Shown piece by piece: positions 19,522 through 27,107 of a stretch of DNA of 51,817 nucleotides. The notes beneath the pieces were generated by a model that searched no databases, was not told the DNA's origin, and worked only from the letters and a program-made list of their open reading frames with translations. Origin of the DNA: Bryobacterales bacterium (lineage in GTDB: Bacteria > Acidobacteriota > Terriglobia > Bryobacterales > Bryobacteraceae); the NCBI GenBank assembly GCA_003162425.1, contig PMOK01000144.1, positions 1 through 51,817 of the forward strand. Direction: 5' to 3'. The position numbers and the translations under genes were made by a program. Position 1 is the first letter of the stretch; the number at the start of each line of letters is the position of its first letter.

Positions 19522-22095
19522 CTACTCGGCGCGAAGCACCTGCATCGGGTCGAGCCGGAGGATGCGCTGAGTGGCCGACCACACTGCGAGGGACGCGATC
19601 GCCGCTAGAGCTGCGGCGGCGATCGCGCACGTAAGAGCGTCCACGCGTTGCGCGGTATCCAACAAATGTTGCAGGAATTGGCCCAGGCCGAAAGCGCCAG
19701 CCACTCCGACAACCATTCCAACCGAAACCGGCAGCAGGCTTTGGCGCAGGAGCATCCAGCGCATACGTTGCGCGGACGCCCCGATCGCAATACGCACGCC
19801 CAATTCGTGCGTGCGCTGCAGAATGGAATAGGACGCGACGCCATACACTCCGATTACCGCCAGCAACAAGCCGAAGACGCCGAAGAACAGCACGGCAGTA
19901 GTGTAGAAACGCGGCCGCGCGAGATTTTCGGCCAGGCGCTGGTCCAACGTTTTCACGTCGAAGACCGGGACCTGGCGATCCACCGATTGGATGGCATCGC
20001 GGGCAATCGGAAGATAGGCCTCCGTTTTCCCATGCACCCGGGCGACCAGAGTCATAAAGGGATAAGGATTTTGGTCCGGCGGGAGAAAGAGGATGGGCAT
20101 AGGTGTGTCAGCTGGGCCAGCGTGGTAGTGAACTGTGTGCGCAATGCCGACGATGGTCACTCCACTTTCACTCCCGCCGAATATCGACTTCACCCGATGG
20201 CCAAGTACCGCCTGGCTTCCTCCCGCATCGCGTGCGAACTCCTCATTGACGATGGCAACACGCGCGGCGCCTTGCTGGTCTTTAGAAGTGAAATCGCGGC
20301 CTGCTATGATGGCCGTTCGCATGGTGCGGAAGTAATCCGTAGTAGCCCACATCACGCACGAGAATTCGGCCTTGGGACTGGAATCAAGCTCCGCATCTAT
20401 TCCCATAAAAGCATTGGTCGCCAGCGGCAGGGCATCGATGCCGCCAGCTGCTTCGACGCCAGGTACTTTGCGCAACCGGTCCAGTGCATCGTGATAGTAC
20501 TGAGTCCGGAGCTCGGGTTTGTCATAGCGAGTGCCCGCCAGGGACACATTCATGGTGATGACGTGATCGGTCCGATAGCCCAAGTCGGCGCCAAGCATTT
20601 TCGAAAAGCTGCGGCCCATCACGATCGATCCTCCCAGCAATACCAGCGTCAACGCCACCTGCAACGCCACCAACGCGCTTCGCAGGCGCCGCACGCGCGA
20701 GTTGGACCCGTCAGAGGGGGCACGCACCAGATCTTCGGTGGGCTGCAGGCGGCCGATCAAGGAGGCCGGGAGAACTCCGAATACAAACCCCGTGAGAACC
20801 GCAAGGCCCACGGCGAAGCCAAGCACGCGCCAATCCAGGATGGTGTAATTCTGCGTGGTTAGTTGAGCGGGTTGAGCAGCCGTAGCCAGCCGGGCCGCCC
20901 AATGTGCGACCAACATTCCAGCCGCCGCCGCGAGACCGGTGAGCAGAACGCTTTCCGTTATCAATTGCTGCGCCAGGCGCGCGCGGCTGGCTCCCAATGA
21001 GGCCCGCAGCGCCAACTCCTTACGCCGTTCCGTGATTCGCGTCAGCAGCAAATTGGCGACGTTGGCGCAAGCGATCAACAGCACAAATGAAACCGCACCT
21101 AGCAGAACCAGGGAGGCGCGCCGGACCGGGCCGGCGAGTTGTTCGCGCAACGGGATCAGCTTCACTCGATCCACCCCTTCCTGCTTGAGCACTCCAGGTG
21201 ACAGGTGTTCGCGATCGGCGTCGAACATGCTCTCCGCTCGGGTCAGGGTGAGGCCGGGTTTCAGCCGTCCGAAGGTCTCCCGCCAGACCACGCCGCTTTT
21301 GGGGATCCGCGCCAGATTGAAAACAGATGGTGTCCACACGGCCGTCTTAGCTGGGTAATCAAGTCCCGGCGGGGCGATGCCTACTACGGTGAGCGGCAGG
21401 CTATTCAAATGAATGGTCGATCCGAGCGCGCGAGGGTCGCCTCCGAAGAATTGCTGCCACAACCCATAGCTGATAACGGCAACGCCGTTCTTCCCGTTCA
21501 CATCCTCATCGGTGGCGAAACTCCGTCCGATTTCCGGCTCGCGGCCGAGCGCACTGAAGAAATTGGAGGACGTCTCGGAAACCTTTACCCGCGCCGATCC
21601 CGCTGCTCCGCTCAGGTTCATCTCGGTCTGGCTGTACATGGCAGCGTCCTCCAGATAATCGCTATGCCTTCGCCAAGCATGAAAAGCGGGAGGAGTCTCC
21701 GGTGGGACAAATGGCACGCCTAACTGGACCATGCGCTCCGGCGCACGGAACGGGAGTGACCGCAACAGCAGCGCATTCACCACGCTGAATACGCCAGTGG
21801 TGGCGCCGATACCGAGCGCCATGGCGGCCACCGCCAAAAACGTCATGCCCGGACGCCGCGAATAGATCCGGACGCTGTAGCGCAGATCCTGCCGCAGCTC
21901 GCGCCCGAGCTCCAACGGAATCGAAATCGCGAGATCGCGGAGCGTGCGCATCCAAACCGTGAGCCGTGCTAGCCCTCCTCCGGCTTCCCGGTATTCGTCG
22001 GAAAACTGCTGTTCGAGCGGCGTTCCGTACTCCTCGCGGAATCGCGCCGGATAAAGCTTCAACAAAAAACGATACAGCTTGAGTGGATCAGTCAT
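19522..22095 (-). CDS. ADOP-family permease with N-terminal prefix domain
   Basis: An 857-residue inner-membrane protein. Residues 1-70 form the small prefix found on many ADOP proteins (KLYRFLLKLYPARFREEYG). Then come MacB_PCD, FtsX (around 320-450, with ERRKELALRASLGASRARLA), a second MacB_PCD and a second FtsX (around 735-855, with RTHELGVRIAIGASAQRMRW), ending in LDPMQVLRAE. No ATPase gene is adjacent. It lies 10 bp downstream of a PadR gene on the same strand, the usual acidobacterial arrangement, so the pair is probably one autoregulated operon. The permease stop is 3 bp from the convergent small gene. Confidence 0.92.
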   Translation of the reverse strand: MTDPLKLYRFLLKLYPARFREEYGTPLEQQFSDEYREAGGGLARLTVWMRTLRDLAISIPLELGRELRQDLRYSVRIYSRRPGMTFLAVAAMALGIGATTGVFSVVNALLLRSLPFRAPERMVQLGVPFVPPETPPAFHAWRRHSDYLEDAAMYSQTEMNLSGAAGSARVKVSETSSNFFSALGREPEIGRSFATDEDVNGKNGVAVISYGLWQQFFGGDPRALGSTIHLNSLPLTVVGIAPPGLDYPAKTAVWTPSVFNLARIPKSGVVWRETFGRLKPGLTLTRAESMFDADREHLSPGVLKQEGVDRVKLIPLREQLAGPVRRASLVLLGAVSFVLLIACANVANLLLTRITERRKELALRASLGASRARLAQQLITESVLLTGLAAAAGMLVAHWAARLATAAQPAQLTTQNYTILDWRVLGFAVGLAVLTGFVFGVLPASLIGRLQPTEDLVRAPSDGSNSRVRRLRSALVALQVALTLVLLGGSIVMGRSFSKMLGADLGYRTDHVITMNVSLAGTRYDKPELRTQYYHDALDRLRKVPGVEAAGGIDALPLATNAFMGIDAELDSSPKAEFSCVMWATTDYFRTMRTAIIAGRDFTSKDQQGAARVAIVNEEFARDAGGSQAVLGHRVKSIFGGSESGVTIVGIAHTVHYHAGPADTPMPILFLPPDQNPYPFMTLVARVHGKTEAYLPIARDAIQSVDRQVPVFDVKTLDQRLAENLARPRFYTTAVLFFGVFGLLLAVIGVYGVASYSILQRTHELGVRIAIGASAQRMRWMLLRQSLLPVSVGMVVGVAGAFGLGQFLQHLLDTAQRVDALTCAIAAAALAAIASLAVWSATQRILRLDPMQVLRAE

Positions 22096-22104
22096 AGGAT
22101 CACC

Positions 22105-22470
22105 TCAGGCAGGTTCCGGAAGGCCCAGGTTCGCCTCCGCCATCTCGACCAATTGGCGCATACGCATGGCCTCGGCCTGCGCCACCCTTCGGCCCAGCGG
22201 AGTGATGCGGTAATATCGGCGGCGCTCGTCATCCAAGTGTGAGGCCGGCCGCTCTTCCGATTCGACAATCAGCCCTTGCTCCAGCATTTTGTTGATGGAG
22301 CCGTACAAAACACCGGGGCCGGGATTGAGCTTGCCTTTGGTCTGCTTGGCCATCTCGCGTTTCAAAGCGTAACCATGCCGTTCCCCTTCGCTGAGCAACA
22401 GCAGCATGTGAAACGTGACGGGAGCCAGGGGCAGTAAGTCTTGAACGGTCAATTCATCTTTGCGTGGCAT
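22105..22470 (-). CDS. PadR-family transcriptional regulator
   Basis: A 121-residue winged-helix repressor-like protein: LPLAPVTFHMLLLLSEGERHGYALKREMAKQTKGKLNPGPGVLYGSINKMLEQGLI is the N-terminal PadR DNA-binding domain, followed by the beta-wing (RRRYYRITPLGRRVAQAEAMRM) and a short C-terminal helix for dimerisation. It probably senses a small hydrophobic or wall-active compound and controls its own operon with the ADOP permease. The sequence upstream of its ATG contains TACATTTCTAGATATACTATG-like AT-rich DNA suitable for promoter and operator. Confidence 0.92.
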   Translation of the reverse strand: MPRKDELTVQDLLPLAPVTFHMLLLLSEGERHGYALKREMAKQTKGKLNPGPGVLYGSINKMLEQGLIVESEERPASHLDDERRRYYRITPLGRRVAQAEAMRMRQLVEMAEANLGLPEPA

Positions 22471-22522
22471 ACTAGTACATTTCTAGATATACTATGACAC
22501 GCAGCGGAGACCGAGTCAAGCC

Positions 22523-22548
22523 CTAGTCCCCAGCCCCCAGTCCCTCCC
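22523..22548. repeat. AGTCCCC short-unit repeat
   Basis: CCCTAGTCCCCAGCCCCCAG is the same unit set seen at 12700-12722, here in a divergent intergenic region, so it is a dispersed repeat and not only a terminator. Confidence 0.4.
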
Positions 22549-22563
22549 CGATATACTCAAATC

Positions 22564-23220
22564 GTGCACCGCGCTGTACTCTTAATCGCCCTGCTCCCGC
22601 TGTACGCACAGAACGGCCCTCCGCGCACCAAGGCCTCCGATTATCCGGCTCACGTCTCTGTTCCCGGCATGGAAATTGGAGCCGAATACCTGGACCATAG
22701 CATTCCGAGCGAGAAAGGCTTTTATATCGCCAAGGAGTATTTGGTGGTGGATGTCGGCGTTTTTTCATCCACGCGAGAAGGCATCGATATCAAGAGCGGT
22801 CAATTCTCTCTGCGGATCAACGACGGCAAGCGGGTCCTGGTTCCGGTTTCGCCGGGCACTGTGGCAGGAGCGCTGAAATATCCGGATTGGGAAAATCAGC
22901 GCGGCGCGTCCGCACAAGCGGGCCCGGTGATCTACGGCACGCCGTCAGCCGAGGGAAGGTTTCCTGGAGATCCTGGGGCGCCACCGCCCATTCCTCGGCC
23001 GGTAGAGGATCCACCGGATCCCAGCGGCATCGGGAAACAGATTCCCACTAGCATTGATGAATCCATCGCGGCCGTTGCGCTATCCGAAGGACCGAGCAAC
23101 CGGACCGCTAAGGGCTGTCTGTTTTTTCGGTTCGCGGGGAAGATGAAATCCATTCGATCGCTCGATTTGGTCTATGACGGCGGCGAAGGCCGGCCAAAGG
23201 CGACGATCCCGCTCTTTTGA
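22564..23220 (+). CDS. Exported hypothetical protein
   Basis: The 218-residue product begins at GTG with a short signal peptide (MHRAVLLIALLPLYAQ, cleavage about residue 15). A predicted beta-sandwich core (YLVVDVGVFSSTREGIDIKSGQFSLRIN) is followed by a Pro-rich loop (about 135-155) and a C-terminal strand pair ending in TIPLF. No catalytic motif is visible. It is 27 bp upstream of the ankyrin gene and may be co-transcribed. Function not recognised. Confidence 0.65.
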   Translation: MHRAVLLIALLPLYAQNGPPRTKASDYPAHVSVPGMEIGAEYLDHSIPSEKGFYIAKEYLVVDVGVFSSTREGIDIKSGQFSLRINDGKRVLVPVSPGTVAGALKYPDWENQRGASAQAGPVIYGTPSAEGRFPGDPGAPPPIPRPVEDPPDPSGIGKQIPTSIDESIAAVALSEGPSNRTAKGCLFFRFAGKMKSIRSLDLVYDGGEGRPKATIPLF

Positions 23221-23247
23221 CTTGCCCACGCCGTCCAGTGAGCCGTC

Positions 23248-24252
23248 ATGACATTGCCCATTGGCATTGATCTCGACCAATACCAGACTCAAGCGAAAGA
23301 GTTGCTCAAAGAAGCGCGCGCTGCGAGGCCAGAGGCGCTCGCTCGCTTGCTGGAATATCGCCGATCGGACCATATCAAGCTTGCCGATGCACAGCTCGTC
23401 ATCGCACGCGAGAACGGATTCCCGAGCTGGACCAAGTTCAAGGAATTTATTCTGTTCCGCAATGCCGTCAAAGCGCTGGACTCTGGCGATTTGCCGCGAT
23501 TGGAGGCGCTCCTCGACGACCATCCAACTCTGATCCGGTATCGGTGCCGTATCGGCGCCTGGTACGAAAAGGGCTATTTCGCGGGTGCAACGCTGCTCTA
23601 TCATGTCGCGGGCAATCCAGACAGAGGCGCGCTTCCTCGGAACATCGTGGATATTGCCCGGCTTTTGATCAGCCATTATTTCGATCGCAATGCTGCCGAA
23701 TACACAATCGGTCTGCTGCTCACAAGCAAGCGGGCGTCGGAGGCGGGCGTCGCGTTGCCACTGGTGGATCTGCTGGTGAAGGCCGGAGCCAAGTTTGATT
23801 TGAACGCGCCGGATGTTCTCAGCATGCCCCTTTTGAACGTGGCGCCCGCGACTGCAGAAGCGCTTGTCCAGCGTGGAGCAAAGATGGACATCCGGCACGC
23901 GGCCGGGCTCGGCAACATTGAAGCCTTGAAGAGTATGCTCGCGGAGAGAATCGAGCCTGCGCTGCTGGAAGAAGCTCTCGCCTTTGCTTGTATTCGCGGC
24001 CAGACAGAAGCTGCCGCTCTGCTTTTGCATCACGGAGCGAAAGGCGATGTTCTGGTCACTCCCGGCGGGCAAACGCCTCGCACGGCACTCCACGAAGCCG
24101 CCAACAGGGGACACCTCGACATCGTCAAGACGTTGCTCGCGAACGGCGCCGACGCCAGTATCGTCGAACCACATTGGGGTGGCACGCCCGCTGGTTGGGC
24201 CGAACATGGCGGCCATCCGGAGGCTGCCGCAATGCTCAGGAATTTTACTTAG
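23248..24252 (+). CDS. Ankyrin-repeat protein
   Basis: A 334-residue cytoplasmic protein. The N-terminal 60 residues (QAKELLKEARAARPEALARLLEYR...ENGFPSWTKFKEFI) are a helical segment often found before bacterial ankyrin arrays. Ankyrin repeats run from about residue 75, becoming canonical at the C-terminus (RTALHEAANRGHLDIVKTLLANGADASI, then AGWAEHGGHPEAAAMLRNF). It is presumably a protein-binding scaffold; partner unknown. The stop overlaps the convergent MFS gene by 8 bp. Confidence 0.85.
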   Translation: MTLPIGIDLDQYQTQAKELLKEARAARPEALARLLEYRRSDHIKLADAQLVIARENGFPSWTKFKEFILFRNAVKALDSGDLPRLEALLDDHPTLIRYRCRIGAWYEKGYFAGATLLYHVAGNPDRGALPRNIVDIARLLISHYFDRNAAEYTIGLLLTSKRASEAGVALPLVDLLVKAGAKFDLNAPDVLSMPLLNVAPATAEALVQRGAKMDIRHAAGLGNIEALKSMLAERIEPALLEEALAFACIRGQTEAAALLLHHGAKGDVLVTPGGQTPRTALHEAANRGHLDIVKTLLANGADASIVEPHWGGTPAGWAEHGGHPEAAAMLRNFT

Positions 24253-25468
24253 CGGCCGCCAAGCCGCTTAACTTCGCTTCCAGCATGATCAGCAACACCA
24301 GCGCGAACACCATGCAGGTGCCGAGCAGTGGAAGAACCATCACCGCCCGAATGCCCCAGTTCTGCGCGAAATAACCGAGGCACCAGGGTGCGATGAAACC
24401 TCCCGTGATCGCAAACGAAAAGATGCCGTTGTAGAAGCCGGGATGATAGTAGGGAAAGCGGTGCGCGATTTTCTCCGTCACCAGCGGATACACGGAAGCG
24501 AAGCCGCCGCCTACAAACAGAATGCCCATCACGGCTCCGAATCGATTATTGGTGGATGCCAGAACTATCGTTCCCAGCAGCGCCGAGACGATGGAGCCGA
24601 TCAATAGCAAGCCGTGGCTCATGCGCTTCAGCAACAATTGCGAGACAATGCGGCCCACCAGCAGCGCGGCCCAATAAAGGGCCAGCAACAGCAACGAATC
24701 CGCCGGACTGATTCCGAGACGCCGGATCAGAAATAACGGCAACCAGCCCGCAATCGACCATTCGTTCCCGAACTGGAAGAACAGCACCAGGCTGAACAGG
24801 ATAGCGCCGGGATTCCGGAAATCCCGCAAGAGCTGCGCTAGTGGAACCTGTTGGAGGAACGGCTGTGGCGTGATTTTGGCCTTGGCATAGTTGGCAGCGA
24901 AGAAGCCTGGAAGGATGGCGAAGAGTATCAGAATGCTCGGGACAGTGTAGACGTAGTAGGTGCCAGCCACCAACAGCGCGGTCACGAGGCAGCCCAGCCC
25001 GAACATCACGCCGGCCAGATTCATTGTGGCGGCTCGATCATGCCGGTACTGTGGCGAGATGGCTTGAAACACGCCGGCGTTCAGTAGTCCCGCGCTGCCC
25101 CCAATCCAACACAGTCCCAACAACCGCCATATGGCTGGAACGGGCGGCGAGGTGAGCGCAAGGTACAGGAAGCCGAAGCATGCCATGGCATTCGCCGCGA
25201 TCAGGACGAACTTCACGCCTCGGCGCGGCAACAGCACATGCGCGGCGGCCACCGACAACAGAAATCCAAGATTCAAGCTGAGGAAGTAATAACCGACCTC
25301 TTTGAAATCCGCTCTCAGGTGATAGCGCCAGGCGGGTAGGATGGCGCCCAGGAACGACATCAGCATTCCCGAGATCAGAAACGAGGAGAGCGACCGGCGG
25401 CCTTCGGAAGCATCCAAGACCTGGGTTTCCACAGGCTCTCGGAGCTGCCAGGGAGCAGGACTCGACAT
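24245..25468 (-). CDS. Major facilitator superfamily transporter
   Basis: A 407-residue, roughly 12-helix inner-membrane transporter. After a short cytoplasmic N-terminus, TM1 begins at about residue 28 (FLISGMLMSFLGAILPAW). The fold resembles sugar/fucose-permease-type MFS proteins: a loop-2-3 basic segment, central cytoplasmic loop (AKITPQPFLQQVPLAQLLRDFRNPG) and second half with NEWSIAGWLPLFLIRRLG. Substrate is not predictable. It is convergent with the ankyrin gene, so they share a terminator region. Confidence 0.82.
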   Translation of the reverse strand: MSSPAPWQLREPVETQVLDASEGRRSLSSFLISGMLMSFLGAILPAWRYHLRADFKEVGYYFLSLNLGFLLSVAAAHVLLPRRGVKFVLIAANAMACFGFLYLALTSPPVPAIWRLLGLCWIGGSAGLLNAGVFQAISPQYRHDRAATMNLAGVMFGLGCLVTALLVAGTYYVYTVPSILILFAILPGFFAANYAKAKITPQPFLQQVPLAQLLRDFRNPGAILFSLVLFFQFGNEWSIAGWLPLFLIRRLGISPADSLLLLALYWAALLVGRIVSQLLLKRMSHGLLLIGSIVSALLGTIVLASTNNRFGAVMGILFVGGGFASVYPLVTEKIAHRFPYYHPGFYNGIFSFAITGGFIAPWCLGYFAQNWGIRAVMVLPLLGTCMVFALVLLIMLEAKLSGLAAAK

Positions 25469-25514
25469 CAGACGCTATTGTACCCTCCTTTCGGTCCGGC
25501 GGAGGCGCAACATC

Positions 25515-25558
25515 CCGAATCTGGAAGCTTGCCGCGCTCGGTATCTTCCAGAATCCGG
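25515..25558. other. Inverted repeat / hairpin
   Basis: TCTGGAAG and CTTCCAGA form a perfect 8-bp stem within a near-perfect 13-14 nt inverted pair (CCGAATCTGGAAG and CTTCCAGAATCCGG), 46 bp upstream of the MFS gene start. It could be an operator for that gene or part of a small RNA ending at 25720. Confidence 0.45.
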
Positions 25559-25689
25559 ATTCATAGTGGACGTACTCCTGATTTTTCAGCGACTTATCAC
25601 TTGGCGTCGAGATTGCTTGGAAGAGAAGCGAAGATCAAGGGTTGATCAGGGTATCTGGGGAGTTGCCTCGATTCGGGTTGGTTTTCGTC

Positions 25690-25720
25690 AAGCCCCGCAC
25701 TAAACTGCGGGGCTTTTTCT
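25690..25720 (+). terminator. Rho-independent terminator
   Basis: AAGCCCCGCA (25690-25699), six-base loop, TGCGGGGCTT (25706-25715), then TTTTTCT. A textbook intrinsic terminator on the plus strand, although no plus-strand protein gene lies upstream for 1.2 kb. This implies an unannotated plus-strand transcript (possibly about 25600-25720, containing the GATCAA-GGG-TTGATC stem at 25633-25647). Confidence 0.75.
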
Positions 25721-25790
25721 TGCCGCCTCAACAACCACTAGTAGCGGCACATCCGATTACTACCACATACAGTGTTCTGCTAGAAACTGT

Positions 25791-25820
25791 TTGACAGCGC
25801 GAACTTTTGGGCTTTATGAT
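25791..25820 (+). promoter_or_regulatory. Near-consensus sigma-70 promoter
   Basis: TTGACA (25791-25796), 18-bp spacer, TATGAT (25815-25820); predicted start near 25827. It is one of the best promoters in the window and lies about 70 bp after the terminator ending at 25720. Confidence 0.7.
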
Positions 25821-25833
25821 GATTACATCACTG

Positions 25834-25851
25834 AGAAAGGAGGTGGTCCAG
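25834..25851 (+). promoter_or_regulatory. Extended 16S-complementary ribosome-binding segment
   Basis: AGAAAGGAGGTGGTCCAG is complementary to the usual bacterial 16S rRNA 3' tail (CUGGAUCACCUCCUUUCU) over 18 nt with one G-U pair. Normal sites pair over 4-8 nt. The GGAGG core ends 14 nt before the ATG at 25858, longer than the optimum. The 16S sequence of this organism is not in the window. Confidence 0.65.
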
Positions 25852-25857
25852 TCTAAC

Positions 25858-25914
25858 ATGAGTAATAGTAGTGACTGTAGATTTAATACCCCGCGCGAGG
25901 TGGCCGACTGTTAA
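25858..25914 (+). CDS. 18-residue peptide MSNSSDCRFNTPREVADC
   Basis: This tiny frame is the only ATG frame following the extended ribosome-binding segment and a near-consensus promoter. It encodes 18 residues with two cysteines (7 and 18), the second being the last residue before UAA. It contains no runs of one amino acid, so it is not a classical biosynthetic attenuator. The stop codon lies in a hairpin loop (25902-25921), so a terminating or stalled ribosome would open that structure. It may be a regulatory leader peptide or a functional small protein. Family not recognised from memory with any certainty. The clean transcription signals make it more than chance, but expression is unproven. 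Confidence 0.55.
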   Translation: MSNSSDCRFNTPREVADC

Positions 25915-26003
25915 AGTCGCCGTCGTTTTGAACGTTCAGGTTTCGTTCAGTGACGAAGCCGCTGCTCCTGTGGACCGGCCGCTTCACTGCGCGATCTAAG
26001 CTT

Positions 26004-26043
26004 ACCCCCGCATTGCCCTTCCGGTGATGTGGGGGTTTGTATT
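26004..26043 (+). terminator. Intrinsic terminator or attenuator upstream of rpmE
   Basis: ACCCCCGCAT (26004-26013) pairs with ATGTGGGGGT (26027-26036) as a 10-bp stem with one G-U pair, followed by a T-rich tail (TTTGTATTT). It ends the peptide unit 80 bp before rpmE and could act as an attenuator if the same transcript reads on. Confidence 0.65.
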
Positions 26044-26067
26044 TGCGCCCCTGCTTGACCCTCGCGC

Positions 26068-26100
26068 TATACTGGGTACAAACACCTGGGTACAAACAAC
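26068..26100 (+). promoter_or_regulatory. rpmE promoter area with tandem 14-bp direct repeat
   Basis: TATACT (26068-26073) is a good -10 box; the -35 is poor (TTGCGC at 26043-26048, 19-bp spacer). Directly after it, CTGGGTACAAACAC (26072-26085) is repeated at 26086-26099 with one difference. The repeats lie at the predicted transcription start and 5' leader, so they may bind a regulator or, as RNA, L31 itself. Confidence 0.4.
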
Positions 26101-26121
26101 CGAAAGGATCTCCGTTCTCCA

Positions 26122-26379
26122 ATGAAAGCCGCGATTCATCCCGCCTACGAGGAATTAAATGTCACCTGCGCCTGCGGAAACACTTTCCGTACACGCTCCA
26201 CTCACAAAGGCGATATCCGTGTGGAAATCTGCTCCAGCTGCCACCCGTTCTTCACTGGCCGTCAGAAGCTGGTGGATACCGAGGGTCGCGTAGACCGGTT
26301 CCAGAAAAAGATTCAGAAGGCGAAGGACATGAAGCAGGAGAAGGCGGACAGAACCAAGAAGCAGTTGGTGGCGAAGTAG
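26122..26379 (+). CDS. rpmE: 50S ribosomal protein L31
   Basis: The 85-residue protein is a zinc-ribbon-type (C+) L31: [12 protein letters not shown] start, CACGN (Cys16, Cys18) and [10 protein letters not shown] (Cys37, Cys40), then [10 protein letters not shown]31 bridges the two ribosomal subunits. The C-terminus (residues 65-85) is a lysine-rich tail typical of many phyla. The four Cys indicate the zinc-holding form, often replaced by a Cys-free paralogue under zinc limitation. It follows the peptide/terminator unit and is convergent with the LTXXQ-like gene, 2 bp between stops. Confidence 0.95.
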   Translation: MKAAIHPAYEELNVTCACGNTFRTRSTHKGDIRVEICSSCHPFFTGRQKLVDTEGRVDRFQKKIQKAKDMKQEKADRTKKQLVAK

Positions 26380-26381
26380 TT

Positions 26382-26771
26382 CTACTTCTTGGACGATTTC
26401 ATCCGCGCGTCGCGTTCCGTCCGGAACTGCTCATACTTGGGAAGCTGATCTGCGGTCAGGATGGCGCGCAGTTTCGCGCGGTGATCTTCCTTGATCTTCT
26501 CGATTTCTTGGTGGTGCTTGTCGCGAGCCTGATTGAAGCTGGCATCGGTTTCATCCAGGATCACGTTCATTTTTTGGACTTGATCGGGCGTCAGGTTCAC
26601 GCGGGTCCGCAATTCATCCAGGTACTGCCGCCGCCACGCTTCCGGGTTCACGCGTTGTTCGCTACGCGCTGAGGGCGGAGAGTACATTCGATATCCGAGC
26701 GCGCCTACCACGCCTCCGCTCACGAACACCAGAAACAGGTAGACAGCAATCGGAAAATTCCAGGGCTTCAT
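26382..26771 (-). CDS. Membrane-anchored Spy/LTXXQ-like periplasmic protein
   Basis: The 129-residue protein has one N-terminal membrane helix (residues 7-27) and a periplasmic helical domain with LTPDQVQKMNVILDE (about 59-73) and LTADQLPKYEQFR (about 104-116), the two LTxxQ motifs of Spy/CpxP/CnrX-type sensors. In Cnr-like systems such a protein holds an anti-sigma factor and senses metals. It is the third gene of an operon with an ECF sigma factor and a small membrane protein (ATGA overlap), which supports a signalling role. Signal unknown. Confidence 0.78.
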   Translation of the reverse strand: MKPWNFPIAVYLFLVFVSGGVVGALGYRMYSPPSARSEQRVNPEAWRRQYLDELRTRVNLTPDQVQKMNVILDETDASFNQARDKHHQEIEKIKEDHRAKLRAILTADQLPKYEQFRTERDARMKSSKK

Positions 26772-27100
26772 TTTGTTCTCGGGTCAGTGTCGCGTGGGAC
26801 GATGCCCAGTGCCGCCAGATTGTCGGCGGGGTGGGCTGCCGCGAGTGCGTCCACATAGCTTGCATGCACCTCGGGACGAGATCCGCCCGGCACCACTTGG
26901 ATCATGGCGAAGAGCAGACAGACCGCCGCTGCGGCTCCCATGAACACCTGAGTAAGCTTCCTGACGCGCAACATCAGGGTCTGACGGGCCTCAATCTTCC
27001 GCCACAACTGCGGCATAAAGTTCGCACCGGCATCTGGATCCGGCACGGCCGCCTTATACCTTGCGAACAGCGAGTTCAGTTCGTCTTCGAATTGCTGCAT
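26768..27100 (-). CDS. Putative anti-sigma factor, single-pass membrane protein
   Basis: A 110-residue protein with a cytoplasmic N-terminal half (FEDELNSLFARYKAAVPDPDAGANFMPQLWRKIEAR), one membrane helix (about 46-67) and a short outer part. It lacks the zinc-binding HxxxCxxC of classic ZAS anti-sigma factors. Its position 7 bp after an ECF sigma gene and overlapping a Spy-like sensor gene argues that it sequesters that sigma factor. Assignment rests mainly on context. Confidence 0.62.
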   Translation of the reverse strand: MQQFEDELNSLFARYKAAVPDPDAGANFMPQLWRKIEARQTLMLRVRKLTQVFMGAAAAVCLLFAMIQVVPGGSRPEVHASYVDALAAAHPADNLAALGIVPRDTDPRTK

Positions 27101-27107
27101 TTTTCCC

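Larger units (their letters stand above)
25827..26043 (+). ncRNA. Predicted structured short transcript encoding an 18-residue peptide
   Basis: Bounded by the promoter at 25791-25820 and the terminator at 26004-26043, this unit carries an extended Shine-Dalgarno segment, the 18-codon frame and about 90 nt of structured sequence. Structures include a hairpin at 25902-25921 whose 5-nt loop contains the UAA stop codon, the palindrome TGAACGTTCA (25929-25938), and GUGACGAAGC/GCUUCAC (25950-25959 with 25981-25987). It could be a free small RNA, a peptide mRNA, or a leader that attenuates rpmE. Limits inferred, not measured. Confidence 0.55.
25469..26121. other. 653-bp gene-poor region with a small RNA/peptide unit
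   Basis: This stretch has no protein gene of normal size. It contains a hairpin (25515-25558), a tetraloop-like stem (25633-25647), a terminator (25690-25720), a promoter (25791-25820) driving an 18-residue reading frame, a second terminator (26004-26043) and the rpmE promoter area with tandem repeats. Confidence 0.7.

Noticed and set aside
25341..25703. 120-codon frame before the terminator at 25690
   Set aside because: It starts inside the MFS gene on the other strand and has no coding character.
25794..26043. Known riboswitch or T-box
   Set aside because: No T-box sequence, no recognisable aptamer core; not supported by eye.
25883..26122. Minus-strand 79-codon frame across the peptide/RNA unit
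   Set aside because: It crosses both terminator stems; no ribosome-binding site or homology.
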